Notes: a model not told the origin generated them from the sequence alone. DNA of 64,000 nt from Streptomyces sp. RKAG290 (GCF_023701695.1 NZ_JAJOZC010000001.1:4463894-4527893), one strand, 5' to 3'; counted from the first letter of the stretch, positions 8,547-18,871 are shown. Numbers and translations are program-made.

Positions 8547-9917
8547 GTGACCGCAGATCTGTCGCAGCTCGTGAAGGCGTACGACGTGCGCGGTGTCGTG
8601 CCCGACCAGTGGGACGAAGCCCTTGCCGAGCAGTTCGGGGCGGCGTTCGCCGAGGTGACGGCCGCGGACGCGATCGTGATCGGCCACGACATGCGCCCCA
8701 CGTCCCCCGCCCTGTCGGGAGCCTTCGCCCGGGGCGCGGCCGGCCGGGGCGCGGACGTCACGATGATCGGCCTCTGCTCGACGGACCAGCTGTACTACGC
8801 GTCCGGGGTGCTGGACCTGCCGGGCGCGATGTTCACGGCCTCGCACAACCCGGCGCGGTACAACGGCATCAAGATGTGCCGCGCGGGCGCCGCACCGGTG
8901 GGGCAGGACACCGGCCTCGCCGAGATCCGCACCCTGGTCGAGAAGTGGTCCACCACCGGCACCCCGCAGTCGGACGCCACCCCCGGCACGATCACCGAAC
9001 GGGACACCCTCACCGACTACGCCGCGTACCTGCTGTCGCTGGTGGACCTGTCCGCGATCCGCCCGCTGAAGGTGGTCGTGGACGCGGGCAACGGCATGGG
9101 CGGCCACACGGTCCCCACGGTCTTCGCGGACCTGCCGGTGGAACTGGTCCCGATGTACTTCGAGCTGGACGGCACGTTCCCGAACCACGAGGCCAACCCC
9201 CTCGACCCCAGGAACATCGTCGACCTCCAGGCCAGGGTGGTGGCCGAGGGCGCCGATCTGGGCCTGGCCTTCGACGGCGACGCGGACCGCTGCTTCGTCG
9301 TGGACGAGCGGGGCGCGGGCGTCTCCCCGTCGGCGATCACCGCCCTGGTCGCAGCCCGGGAACTGGCGCGCAACGGCGGCCACGGCACGGTCATCCACAA
9401 CCTGATCACGTCCCTCTCGGTCCCCGAGGTCGTACGCGAACACGGCGGCACCCCGGTCCGCACCCGGGTGGGCCACTCCTTCATCAAGGCGGAGATGGCC
9501 GCGCACGGCGCGATCTTCGGCGGCGAGCACTCGGCGCACTACTACTTCCGCGACTTCTGGAACGCGGACACGGGCATGCTCGCCGCCCTCCACGTCCTGG
9601 CCGCCCTGGGCGGCCAGGCGGAACCCCTCTCGGCCCTGGTGGCCCAGTACGACCGCTACACCGGCTCGGGCGAGATCAACTCCACGGTCGACGACCAGCC
9701 GGCCCGCACGGCGGACGTACGAGCAGCCTTCGCCACCCGCGAGGGCGTCACCACCGACGATCTGGACGGCCTGACGGTCACGGCCCCGGACTGGTGGTTC
9801 AACCTCCGCGCCTCCAACACCGAACCCCTGCTCCGCCTGAACGTCGAGGCCCGCGACGAACAGACGATGACGTCAGTACGCGACGAGGCCCTGACCCTGA
9901 TCCGCAAGGTGTCCTGA
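8547..9917 (+). CDS. manB: phosphomannomutase/phosphoglucomutase
   Basis: A 456-residue alpha-D-phosphohexomutase that interconverts mannose-6-phosphate and mannose-1-phosphate, the step before GDP-mannose. TASHNPARYNG carries the catalytic phosphoserine at S99, D243-G-D-A-D holds the magnesium, GEHSAHYYFRDFW is the sugar-binding loop, and RASNTEPLLR near the C-terminus binds phosphate. The GTG start follows AGGAGGAC by seven bases. Length and motif spacing are standard. With manA and the SIS protein it forms a mannose-activation group that could feed glycosylation of envelope proteins and lipids. Confidence 0.94.
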   Translation: MTADLSQLVKAYDVRGVVPDQWDEALAEQFGAAFAEVTAADAIVIGHDMRPTSPALSGAFARGAAGRGADVTMIGLCSTDQLYYASGVLDLPGAMFTASHNPARYNGIKMCRAGAAPVGQDTGLAEIRTLVEKWSTTGTPQSDATPGTITERDTLTDYAAYLLSLVDLSAIRPLKVVVDAGNGMGGHTVPTVFADLPVELVPMYFELDGTFPNHEANPLDPRNIVDLQARVVAEGADLGLAFDGDADRCFVVDERGAGVSPSAITALVAARELARNGGHGTVIHNLITSLSVPEVVREHGGTPVRTRVGHSFIKAEMAAHGAIFGGEHSAHYYFRDFWNADTGMLAALHVLAALGGQAEPLSALVAQYDRYTGSGEINSTVDDQPARTADVRAAFATREGVTTDDLDGLTVTAPDWWFNLRASNTEPLLRLNVEARDEQTMTSVRDEALTLIRKVS

Positions 9918-9924
9918 CAGCCAG

Positions 9925-10060
9925 GCCTCTCCGGCGCTCGAGCTGCTGTTCAAGCCTCTCCGGCGTCTGAGCCGCTGTTCGAGCCTCTCCGGCGTTGAGC
10001 TGCTCTTCGAGCCTCTCCGGCGCTTGAGCTGCTATTCAAGCCTCTCCGGCGTTTGAGGAG
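9925..10060. repeat. five tandem ~29-bp repeats (GCCTCTCCGGCG family)
   Basis: Copies of GCCTCTCCGGCG followed by a TTGAGCTGCTNTTCRA-like stretch begin at 9925, 9954, 9983, 10011 and 10040 (periods 29, 29, 28, 29). They lie directly after the manB stop. The last copy runs into the dispersed element at 10046-10108. Confidence 0.92.
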
Positions 10061-10108
10061 CGGGGTCCGGGGCGGAGCCCCGGTTACGGGAAGGGGCGGG
10101 CAGGGGAC
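10046..10108 (-). repeat. dispersed GC-rich intergenic element, copy 1
   Basis: Read on the minus strand, this is a GTCCCCT block, a CCCGTAACCGGGGC block, a CCGCCCCGGACCCCGC block and CCTCAAACGCCGG. The same order appears on the plus strand at 43911-43973. The CCGGGGCGGAGCCCCGG core can fold as a hairpin. It fills the gap between manB and the Trm112 gene. Confidence 0.85.
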
Positions 10109-10309
10109 AAGGCCCGCCGCAGGCGCCCCGCCCCGGTCGGGGCCGCCCACACGCACGGGCCCCGGGCCCAGCCCCGCCCACCCCGGAGCCACAGGCTCCC
10201 CCGCTCCCCGCCCCGGCCAAGCGCGCCCCCGCCACCCCAGCGGTAGGCTGACCTCGCCCGACCCATGAACAAGAACACGCACCCGTGCTCGCCCGAAGGG
10301 ACCCACCCC

Positions 10310-10492
10310 ATGCCGCTCGAAGCCGGCCTCCTGGAGATCCTGGCCTGCCCGGCCTGTCACTCCCCCCTCGACGACCGCTCGGCGGCAGACAGCCCCGAAC
10401 TGGTCTGCACGGGCAAGGACTGCGGCCTGGCCTACCCGGTACGGGACGCCATCCCTGTCCTCCTCGTCGACGAGGCCCGCCGCCCCGCGTAA
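10310..10492 (+). CDS. Trm112-family small zinc protein
   Basis: A 60-residue protein with the Trm112/UPF0434 pattern: LLEILACPACHSPL (C-x2-C) at the N-terminus, a second cysteine pair C-x5-C near residues 37-43 (ELVCTGKDCGLAYPV), then RDAIPVLLVDEA. In other organisms Trm112 proteins are zinc-binding activators of methyltransferases. In actinobacteria this gene sits next to the SIS-domain protein, and no partner is proven. The ATG at 10310 is chosen because the conserved domain begins at residue 5. It is 51 bases from the next gene. Confidence 0.88.
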   Translation: MPLEAGLLEILACPACHSPLDDRSAADSPELVCTGKDCGLAYPVRDAIPVLLVDEARRPA

Positions 10493-10543
10493 CCGGGCCC
10501 ACACCCCGCACGGTGATCAGCACGTGATCGGAGGACCGTCCAC

Positions 10544-11680
10544 ATGCTCGACGAGTCGTTGCTCGATGCCCCGGAAGCCCTGGCCCGAGCCGACCGCCGC
10601 GGTCTGCTGCGCGGCGCCGCCGAGGCCGGGGCCAGGGTCCGCACCGCCGCCCGGCACGCGACGGAGGCGGGGATCACCGAGCTGACCGCGGAGGGCCGCC
10701 CGCGCGCCGTCCTGGTCGCAGGCTCCGGCACCGCCGCATCCGGCGTCGCCGACCTGATCACCGCCCTCGCCGGGGCCTCCGCGCCGGTCACACGCATCCA
10801 CCCGACCGGCGTCGCCCCCGCCGCGGGCGCGATGCGCTGGACGCTGCCCGGCTGGGCCGGCTCCGTCGACCTGCTGCTCATCGCCACGGCGGACGGGTCC
10901 GAACCCGGCCTGGCCCTGATCGCCGAGCAGGCGTACCGCCGCGGCTGCACCGTCGTGGCCGTCGCCCCCCGGCAGTCACCGCTGCGCGAGGCGGTCGACG
11001 GTGTGCACGGCCTCGTCGTGCCGATGGCCTCCGCCCCGCACGGCGAGTACGACGCCGAGACGTCGGCCGCCGGCCCGGGCACCCTCTGGGCCCTGTTCAC
11101 CCCGCTCCTCGCACTGCTCGACCGCGTCGGCCTGGTCACCGCACCCCCGGAGGCGCTGCAGAGCGTCGCCGACCGCCTGGACCGCACGGCGGAACGCTGC
11201 GGGCCGGCGATCGCCACGTACAGCAATCCGGCCAAGACCCTGGCCGCCGAACTCGCGGACAGCCTTCCCCTCATCTGGACGGAGGGCGAGGCCGCGGCCC
11301 CCGTCGGGCGCCGGTTCGCCGCGGTCCTGGCCGAGCTCTCGGGCCGTCCGGCCCTCGCGGCCGAACTCCCCGAGGCGCTCCCCGCCCATGGCGCACTGCT
11401 GGCCGGGGCCTTCGCCGCCGGAGCCGACCCCGACGAGTTCTTCCGCGACCGGGTCGACGAGCCGGAGGCCCTGCACGCCCGGGTCGTCCTGCTCCGCGAC
11501 CGGCCCACGGGAGGCCTGAGCGCAGCCCCCGCGGCCCGCGAACTGGCGCTGGGCCACGAGACGGCGATCAGCGAACTCGAACCGGAGGAGGGCAGCAGGC
11601 TCGAAGCCCTCGCCGAACTCCTCGCGGTCACCGACTTCGCCGCCGTCTACCTGGCCCTGGCCTCGGCAGCCCGCGCCTGA
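10544..11680 (+). CDS. SIS-domain sugar-phosphate isomerase-like protein (TobH family)
   Basis: This 378-residue cytoplasmic protein resembles the actinobacterial TobH/Rv3256c family. An AVLVAGSGTAASGVADLI loop near residue 52 and a second phosphosugar-binding half from about residue 210 suggest two SIS folds. The catalytic activity is not established; relatives are bifunctional phosphoglucose/phosphomannose isomerases. It lies between Trm112 and manA, consistent with mannose-phosphate metabolism. The start follows GATCGGAGGACCG by six bases. I see no truncation. Confidence 0.85.
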   Translation: MLDESLLDAPEALARADRRGLLRGAAEAGARVRTAARHATEAGITELTAEGRPRAVLVAGSGTAASGVADLITALAGASAPVTRIHPTGVAPAAGAMRWTLPGWAGSVDLLLIATADGSEPGLALIAEQAYRRGCTVVAVAPRQSPLREAVDGVHGLVVPMASAPHGEYDAETSAAGPGTLWALFTPLLALLDRVGLVTAPPEALQSVADRLDRTAERCGPAIATYSNPAKTLAAELADSLPLIWTEGEAAAPVGRRFAAVLAELSGRPALAAELPEALPAHGALLAGAFAAGADPDEFFRDRVDEPEALHARVVLLRDRPTGGLSAAPAARELALGHETAISELEPEEGSRLEALAELLAVTDFAAVYLALASAARA

Positions 11681-11738
11681 ACCACCCGACGCGCGAGGGT
11701 GCCACGCCAAGGCACCGGATCGCGGCGCCACGCCCCAT

Positions 11739-11809
11739 ACAGACCACGCACCACCGCAAGCCCGAGACAGGCCGCGCACCACCCCAAGACCACGCACCCC
11801 ACAAAGCAC
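11739..11809 (+). repeat. degenerate A/C-rich repeat before manA
   Basis: In the 142-base SIS-manA gap, imperfect units resembling ACCACGCACCACCNCAAG occur about three times. The plus strand is almost free of T. This would make an unstructured C/A-rich leader ending in the GAGGACGAA ribosome site of manA. Confidence 0.5.
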
Positions 11810-11822
11810 GAGGACGAACTCC

Positions 11823-13019
11823 ATGGACCGGCTCTCCAACACCGTGCGCCCGTACGCCTGGGGCTCCACCACAGCCATCCCCGCCCTGCTGGGTGTCGCC
11901 CCCACCGGCGAGCCGCAGGCCGAGATGTGGATGGGCGCCCACCCCGGAGCCCCCTCCCGGATAACCCGCACCGGCCCCGACGCGACGTCCGGCACCACGC
12001 CGCCCACCGCCGAGCAGCCCCTCACCGACGTCATCGCCACCGACCCCGTCCGCGAACTCGGTCCGGCCACCGTCGAGAAGTTCGGCCCCCGGCTCCCCTT
12101 CCTGCTCAAACTGCTCGCCGCCGGAGCCCCGCTCTCCCTACAGGTCCACCCCGACCTCGCCCAGGCACAACAGGGTTACGCGGACGAGGAGCGCCGGTCC
12201 GTCCCGATCGACGCCGCCCACCGCACGTACAAGGACGCCAACCACAAGCCCGAACTGATCTGCGCGCTCACCCCCTTCGACGGCCTCTGCGGCTTCCGCC
12301 GGCCCATCGAGGCGGCCGAGGCGATGGAGGCGCTGGGCGTCGACTCCCTCAAGCCGTACGCGGACCTGCTCCGCGCCCACCCCGAAGAGGCCGCACTGCG
12401 CGAGGTCCTCACGGCGATCCTCACCGCGGACCCGGTCGAGATGGCGGAGACGGTGACCGCCGCGGCAGCCGCCGCGGAACGGCTCGGCGGCGCGTACGCC
12501 CCGTACGCGCGCATCGCCCACCACTTCCCGGGCGACGCCGGTGTCATCGCGGCCATGCTGCTGAACTACGTACAACTCCAGCCCGGCGAGGCCCTGTTCC
12601 TCGGGGCCGGAGTGCCACATGCCTACCTCGACGGCCTCGGCGTCGAAATCATGGCGAACTCGGACAACGTGCTGCGCTGCGGCCTGACGCCCAAGCACAT
12701 CGACGTACCCGAACTCCTGCGCATCGTCCGCTTCGAGGCGACCGACCCCGGGGTCCTGCGCCCCGAGGCGTCCCCGTCCGGCGAGGAGCTGTACGAGACT
12801 CCGGTCGACGAGTTCCGGCTCTCCCGCTTCGACCTGTCACCCGGCGCCGCCCCGGTCGACCTGACCGCGGCCACTCCGCAGATCCTGCTCTGCACGGCGG
12901 GCGCGCCGAAGGCCGGTGAGCTGGGCCTCGTGCCCGGCGAGTCGGTGTTCGTACCGTCCGGGGAGAAGGCGGAAGTGTCCGGCACCGGCACGCTGTTCCG
13001 GGCCACAGTGGTGGCCTGA
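11823..13019 (+). CDS. manA: mannose-6-phosphate isomerase, class I
   Basis: This 398-residue type I phosphomannose isomerase interconverts fructose-6-phosphate and mannose-6-phosphate. The N-terminus MDRLSNTVRPYAWGS is the family signature. LPFLLKLLAAGAPLSLQVHPD near residue 90-110 carries the zinc Q/H ligands, KPELICAL near 145 gives the zinc glutamate, and GAGVPHAYLDGLGVEIMANSDNVLR near 263-287 is the second conserved cupin segment. The ATG is preceded by GAGGACGAA. It sits directly after the SIS protein and near manB, as in other actinobacteria. No anomalies. Confidence 0.94.
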   Translation: MDRLSNTVRPYAWGSTTAIPALLGVAPTGEPQAEMWMGAHPGAPSRITRTGPDATSGTTPPTAEQPLTDVIATDPVRELGPATVEKFGPRLPFLLKLLAAGAPLSLQVHPDLAQAQQGYADEERRSVPIDAAHRTYKDANHKPELICALTPFDGLCGFRRPIEAAEAMEALGVDSLKPYADLLRAHPEEAALREVLTAILTADPVEMAETVTAAAAAAERLGGAYAPYARIAHHFPGDAGVIAAMLLNYVQLQPGEALFLGAGVPHAYLDGLGVEIMANSDNVLRCGLTPKHIDVPELLRIVRFEATDPGVLRPEASPSGEELYETPVDEFRLSRFDLSPGAAPVDLTAATPQILLCTAGAPKAGELGLVPGESVFVPSGEKAEVSGTGTLFRATVVA

Positions 13020-13107
13020 CGTACCGTCCGCATCATTGACTGCAACAATGTCCGGCCGTACCGCGGCCGCCGGAGCCGCAGCACCGAAGAAGGGACACCA
13101 GGCACCC

Positions 13108-14130
13108 ATGAGTGCGTCAGGCGGAACCAAGGCGATCGTGGCGGCACTCGGCGCCAACCTCGCGATCGCAGTGGCCAAATTCGTGGCGTTCCTGTTCAGT
13201 GGCTCGTCGTCGATGCTCGCGGAGAGCGTCCACTCGCTGGCCGACTCGGGCAACCAGGGACTGCTGCTGCTCGGCGGCAAGAAGGCCAAGCGCGAGGCCA
13301 CCCCCCAGCACCCCTTCGGATACGGGCGCGAGCGTTACATCTACGCCTTCCTCGTCTCCATCGTGCTGTTCTCGGTCGGTGGCATGTTCGCCGTGTACGA
13401 GGGCTACGAGAAGATCAAGCACCCGCACGCGATCGAGGCCTGGTACTGGCCGGTCGGCGTCCTGGTCTTCGCGATCATCGCCGAGAGCTTCTCCTTCCGG
13501 ACGGCCATCAGGGAGTCCAACGAGACCCGAGGCTCGCTCTCCTGGAGCCAGTTCATCCGCCGCGCGAAGGCCCCCGAGCTCCCCGTCGTGCTGCTCGAGG
13601 ACTTCGGCGCGCTCATCGGTCTGGTCCTCGCCCTCGCCGGCGTCGGCCTGGCCCTCGGCACCGGCAACGGTGTGTGGGACGGCATCGGAACCCTCTGCAT
13701 CGGCATCCTGCTGATCGTGATCGCGATCGTGCTGGCCGCCGAGACCAAGTCCCTGCTGCTCGGCGAGGCCGCCGGCACCGACCAGGTCGAGAAGATCAAG
13801 GCCGCGGTCGTCGACGGCCAGACCGTCACCGGCATCATCCACATGCGCACGCTCCACCTCGGCCCGGAGGAACTGCTGGTCGCCGCGAAGATCGCGGTGC
13901 AGCACGACGACACGGCCACCGAGGTCGCCCATGCCATCAACGCCGCCGAGTCCCGCATCCGTGAGGCAGTCCCGATCGCCCGGGTCATCTACCTGGAGCC
14001 GGACATCTACAGCGAGGCGGCGGCCGCGGCCGGCACCAACCCGGCCAAGGCGCCGGGCGGATCGACCGCCGCACCCGCGGCCGACGAGACGCCCGACACC
14101 CCGGCCGACCCCACGGAAACCAGCCACTGA
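13108..14130 (+). CDS. cation diffusion facilitator (CDF) metal transporter
   Basis: A 340-residue membrane protein with six predicted helices between residues 8 and 215. They include MLAESVHSLADSGNQ (the HxxxD metal site in TM2) and VVLLEDFGALIGLVLAL in TM5. A cytoplasmic CDF C-terminal domain follows (IIHMRTLHLGPEELLVAAKI), then an Ala/Pro/Thr-rich tail. CDF proteins export Zn, Co, Fe or Mn using the proton gradient; the metal here cannot be read from sequence. The start at 13108 begins at the conserved MSASGGTKAIVAALGANL. An in-frame ATG at 13048 would add 20 poorly conserved residues. Confidence 0.9.
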   Translation: MSASGGTKAIVAALGANLAIAVAKFVAFLFSGSSSMLAESVHSLADSGNQGLLLLGGKKAKREATPQHPFGYGRERYIYAFLVSIVLFSVGGMFAVYEGYEKIKHPHAIEAWYWPVGVLVFAIIAESFSFRTAIRESNETRGSLSWSQFIRRAKAPELPVVLLEDFGALIGLVLALAGVGLALGTGNGVWDGIGTLCIGILLIVIAIVLAAETKSLLLGEAAGTDQVEKIKAAVVDGQTVTGIIHMRTLHLGPEELLVAAKIAVQHDDTATEVAHAINAAESRIREAVPIARVIYLEPDIYSEAAAAAGTNPAKAPGGSTAAPAADETPDTPADPTETSH

Positions 14131-14381
14131 CCGCACCGGACGCGCCCTTCGAGGCCGCTCCCGGACCCGGTGGGCTGGGAGCGGCTGGGCCGTTCGGTGT
14201 AGATTCGACAGCAGTGCCAGACGTCGCTGCTGATGGCGGTCGATCGGTCCGTACGCGGGACCGGCCGAGGGAGAGAGGGCCTCCGACGGAACGCGCTGCG
14301 AACCGCTCGGGCATTCGTGTGCCCGGCCGACCGCAGAGCCGACCACCCACCCTCGAACCGCATCACGAGGAGCAGCACGTT
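14131..14381 (+). promoter_or_regulatory. sahH leader with candidate promoter
   Basis: A 251-base gap before sahH. GTGTAGATTCGAC at 14199-14211 contains a good -10 (TAGATT), implying a 5' leader of about 165 bases. The leader has a ribosome site CACGAGGAG at its end. I looked for the S-adenosylhomocysteine riboswitch core and did not find a convincing match. Confidence 0.4.
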
Positions 14382-15839
<1,458 letters not shown>

Positions 15840-15979
15840 TCCCGTAACCGCGAGGGACTGCCGGTGACCGGTCACAGTCACCACCGGTCAGTGACAACCG
15901 GCCCCCGGCAGACCCCGCGCCATCGCAGTCCGCGGACGCGACAGCGTCAACGGACCCGGTGACTCAGCAGCAGCTACGA

Positions 15980-16016
15980 ACGCAGGCCCCCGCACCCCCG
16001 TGTCGGGGGCCTGCGT
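15980..16016 (+). terminator. terminator of sahH
   Basis: 13-bp stem ACGCAGGCCCCCG (15980-15992) paired with CGGGGGCCTGCGT (16004-16016), 11-base loop. It lies 140 bases after the sahH stop and 40 bases before the next start. Confidence 0.85.
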
Positions 16017-16056
16017 CGTACCGCACCCGCACAGCCCGAGGAACCCGAAGGACCCC

Positions 16057-16668
16057 ATGCCCCGCGGCCGATATTCGCTCCACGATCTTCACGACCACAC
16101 CCCCCTCGGTGAAGAGCACTTCCACTGCGCCCCCGGCCCCTCCGGCTGGCGCTACGTCTCCCAGTCGACCGCCCCGTCCGGCGATCACCTCGGATCCGTC
16201 GATCTCACCCTCGACGAGCTCGGCCGCCCCATCCGCCTCGAACTCCACGCATCGAGCTGGCAGATCCGCGGCGCCGCCCTCGAAGGCGTCACCTGGGTCC
16301 GCACCGATCCGACCGGCACCCATGCCACCGAAGGCAATGTCCGCGCACACACCTTCACCGGCACTTCCCCCGCGTTCCTCATCGCGACCGCACGCCTGCT
16401 CCGCCTCACCCCCGATTCCCCGACGACCCGTCTCCGCGTCGTCACCTTCACGGATCCGGTCCTCGCACCCCGTACCGTCGACCAGTCCTGGGCCCTGGTG
16501 AACAGTGAAGCGCACGCCACTGACAACGGCCCGCTGACCGTGGACGAGTACCAGGTCAACGCGCTGGACACCGGCGAGCAGCACACCGTCCACATCGCAG
16601 GCGACGTGGTCCTGGCGGCCCCGGGCATCGAGCTCGAAGAGCTGGAGTCACCGCCCTCGACCCGTTAA
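16057..16668 (+). CDS. conserved protein of unknown function, 203 aa
   Basis: A soluble 203-residue protein starting MPRGRYSLHDLHDHTPLGEEHFHCAPG. It has no signal peptide or membrane segment. The composition and alternating hydrophobic pattern (RLRVVTFTDPVL, VDEYQVNALDTGEQHTVHIAGDVVLAAPG) suggest an all-beta fold, perhaps a lipocalin or START-like barrel, but I do not recognise the family. The start is taken at the ATG after GAGGAACCCGAAGGACCCC. A longer in-frame start at 16000 lies inside the terminator hairpin and is unlikely. It ends four bases inside the opposing RDD gene, with which it converges. Confidence 0.7.
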   Translation: MPRGRYSLHDLHDHTPLGEEHFHCAPGPSGWRYVSQSTAPSGDHLGSVDLTLDELGRPIRLELHASSWQIRGAALEGVTWVRTDPTGTHATEGNVRAHTFTGTSPAFLIATARLLRLTPDSPTTRLRVVTFTDPVLAPRTVDQSWALVNSEAHATDNGPLTVDEYQVNALDTGEQHTVHIAGDVVLAAPGIELEELESPPSTR

Positions 16669-17690
16669 GCGGGCGGAGCGAATCCGGTAGCCGGCGGCTG
16701 TGCCCCGTCCACCCCGGGAGCAGCCGCACCGTCCGCCCCGCCGGACCGGACGGGCGCCACCCGCGCCGGATGAGCCGCAGGAGCGGGGTGAGGTGACGGA
16801 GCCGCAGGAGCCGACGGAGCGGAATGAGCTGGGGGTGCGGGGTGAGCCCCCGAGCCCCACGGCGCGGTCACCGTCCCCGCCATCGGGCCGGGCCACCCCG
16901 CATGCGCCCCCACTCCCGCAGGACCGCCGGCAGCGGAGCGGCCGGCGGCGAACACCCGGCGGGCGTCCCGCACCTGCCGCTCGTTCACCACAGCCGCCAG
17001 AAAAGCCGCCGCGGGTACGCCCGCCGGAGCCGGAACCCCCGTCCGCGCCGCAAGCTCACCGGCCAGCCGCCCGGCCATGCTGCGCCCCACGTCGGCATCC
17101 AGCTGGTGCATCCGCGTCAGGTACTGCCGTACGGCCAGCCACAGCTCGTCCGGAACCGCGGAAAGGTCCAGCCCGGCGAACCTTCCGACCAGCCACGGCG
17201 GCGGAGGCGGCACCGCGGCGGCCCGGCCCGCCGGCACCCGCTCCCGTATGACGAGCGTCCCCGCGAAGACGTCCCCGAGCCGTCTCCCACGCGCCGACAC
17301 CAGCGACGCGACGGAGGCGACTACCCCGACAGTCATCAGGATCTCCACGACGCCCATCGCCCCGCGCACCAGCGCGTGCCGGAACCGGATCGGCCCGCCG
17401 TCGTCCCGCACCACCCGCAGCCCGCATGCCAGCTTCCCCAGCGAACGGCCGTGGCTGAGCGTCTCCACCGCGATCGGCGCCCCCACCAGGACCAGCAGGA
17501 AGGTCGCCACGGAGATGGCGGCCGTTGCCGCCTCGTCGAGCGCGGCCGTAGCCATGACCAGCCCGATGGACACCGCCACGAACGCCGTTCCCACCACAAC
17601 CAGATCGATGACCAGAGCCAGCGCACGGCTCGGCAGTTTCGCCGGCCGCAGCCCCAGCACGACCGCGTCCCCGGTCACGAGTTCATTCAT
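16665..17690 (-). CDS. RDD family membrane protein
   Basis: This 341-residue protein has an RDD domain at residues 10-150: LPSRALALVIDLVV supplies the Arg-Asp pair of TM1, then TM segments VATFLLVLVGAPIAV and VVEILMTVGVVASVASL, and the final conserved GRRLGDVFAGTLVIRE. A C-terminal half of about 190 residues follows, ending in an Ala/Pro/His-rich low-complexity tail. RDD proteins are linked to ion or solute exchange, but this one's activity is unknown. The ATG at 17690 overlaps no better upstream start. It is transcribed divergently from the SpoIIM-family gene, 121 bases away, a pairing seen in many actinobacteria. Confidence 0.88.
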   Translation of the reverse strand: MNELVTGDAVVLGLRPAKLPSRALALVIDLVVVGTAFVAVSIGLVMATAALDEAATAAISVATFLLVLVGAPIAVETLSHGRSLGKLACGLRVVRDDGGPIRFRHALVRGAMGVVEILMTVGVVASVASLVSARGRRLGDVFAGTLVIRERVPAGRAAAVPPPPPWLVGRFAGLDLSAVPDELWLAVRQYLTRMHQLDADVGRSMAGRLAGELAARTGVPAPAGVPAAAFLAAVVNERQVRDARRVFAAGRSAAGGPAGVGAHAGWPGPMAGTVTAPWGSGAHPAPPAHSAPSAPAAPSPHPAPAAHPARVAPVRSGGADGAAAPGVDGAQPPATGFAPPA

Positions 17691-17811
17691 CGCCGCCCAC
17701 CCCTTCGCCGACCATCCCTGCCCCTCGGGGCCACAGTCTGCCAAGCTGACCGGCAGACGCGCCGCAGTAGTACGGACCCGTTCGCACCCATGCCTGGAGC
17801 AGCAGCCGACC

Positions 17812-18819
17812 ATGGACCTCGACGTCTTCGTCAACGCCCACCGCAGTGAGTGGGACCGCCTGGATCACCTCCTGCACCGCGGGCGCAGGCTCACAGGCGC
17901 GGAAGCCGACGAGCTCGTCGACCTCTACCAGCGCACGGCAACCCATCTCTCCATGGTTCAGTCCGGTGCGCCCGACCCACTGCTCACCGCGCGCCTCACA
18001 CAATTGGTGGCCCGAGCCCGTTCCACGGTGACCGGTACCCGCCGCGCCTCCTGGCGCGACGCCGCGCAATTCCTCACGGCGGGATTCCCCGCAGCGGTCT
18101 ACCGCTCCAGGCACTGGTGGATACCGACGGCCGTCGCCTCCACGCTGCTGGCCGCTCTGATCGGCTGGTGGATCGGTACCCACCCGGAAGTCCAGTCGGC
18201 CATCGCCGCCCCGGACGACCTCCGCCGTCTGACCAGCCCGGGCGGGGAGTACGAGACCTACTACTCGAGCCATCCCGCGGCCTCGTTCGCCGCCCAGGTC
18301 TGGACGAACAACGCCCAGGCCGCCGCCATGTGCCTGGTGCTGGGCGCGTTCCTCTGTGTCCCGGTGATCTGGATCCTCTTCGTCAACGTGCTCAACCTCG
18401 GGGTGGGCATCGGCCTGATGTCCTCGGCCGGCCGGCTCGACACCTTCCTCGGCCTGGTCCTTCCGCACGGACTGCTCGAACTGACAGCCGTCTTCGTCGC
18501 GGCAGGCACCGGCCTGCGCCTCGGCTGGACGGTCATCGACCCAGGCCCGCGTACCCGGCGGACAGCTCTTGCGCAGCAGGGCCGCGCCGCGATCGGCATG
18601 GCCATCGGCCTGGCCCTCGTCCTCTTCGTCTCGGGCGTCATCGAAGGCTTCGTCACCCCCTCCGGCCTCCCGACCTGGGCCCGTATCGCCATAGGAATCG
18701 CCGCCGAGCTGGCCTTTCTCGCGTACGTCTACATCCTGGGGGGCCGGGCAGCCCGAACCGGCGACGCGGGAGACATCGGCGCTGCCGAACGGAGCGCCGA
18801 GCTGCCGGTGGCTGCGTGA
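17812..18819 (+). CDS. stage II sporulation protein M family membrane protein
   Basis: A 335-residue integral membrane protein starting MDLDVFVNAHRSEWDRLDHLL. A soluble helical N-terminus of about 95 residues precedes five or six membrane segments: WWIPTAVASTLLAALIGWWIG, AAAMCLVLGAFLCVPVIWILFV, LGLVLPHGLLELTAVFVAAGTG and two more. The SPxGxYxxYY and LPHGLLEL motifs fit the SpoIIM/DUF95 family. In Bacillus, SpoIIM acts in engulfment; in actinobacteria the role is not defined, although the partner RDD gene is conserved. The start at 17812 is the first codon of the conserved N-terminus. Confidence 0.88.
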   Translation: MDLDVFVNAHRSEWDRLDHLLHRGRRLTGAEADELVDLYQRTATHLSMVQSGAPDPLLTARLTQLVARARSTVTGTRRASWRDAAQFLTAGFPAAVYRSRHWWIPTAVASTLLAALIGWWIGTHPEVQSAIAAPDDLRRLTSPGGEYETYYSSHPAASFAAQVWTNNAQAAAMCLVLGAFLCVPVIWILFVNVLNLGVGIGLMSSAGRLDTFLGLVLPHGLLELTAVFVAAGTGLRLGWTVIDPGPRTRRTALAQQGRAAIGMAIGLALVLFVSGVIEGFVTPSGLPTWARIAIGIAAELAFLAYVYILGGRAARTGDAGDIGAAERSAELPVAA

Positions 18820-18871
18820 TGTGCGTACGCCGCTGCTGACCTGCTAGTCTCCTCCTCGCCCCAAAAAACCG

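Noticed and set aside
9925..10060. CRISPR array after manB
   Set aside because: Units are tandem with a period of 28-29 bases and no unique spacers; no cas genes are in the window.
12916..13107. N-terminal extension of the CDF transporter from 12916 or 13048
   Set aside because: The upstream codons overlap manA or are unconserved Ala/Gly-rich. The family sequence begins at MSASGG (13108).
14199..14381. S-adenosylhomocysteine riboswitch in the sahH leader
   Set aside because: CACGAGGAGCAGC looks superficially like part of the motif but sits at the ribosome site. I could not find the remaining conserved pairing segments.
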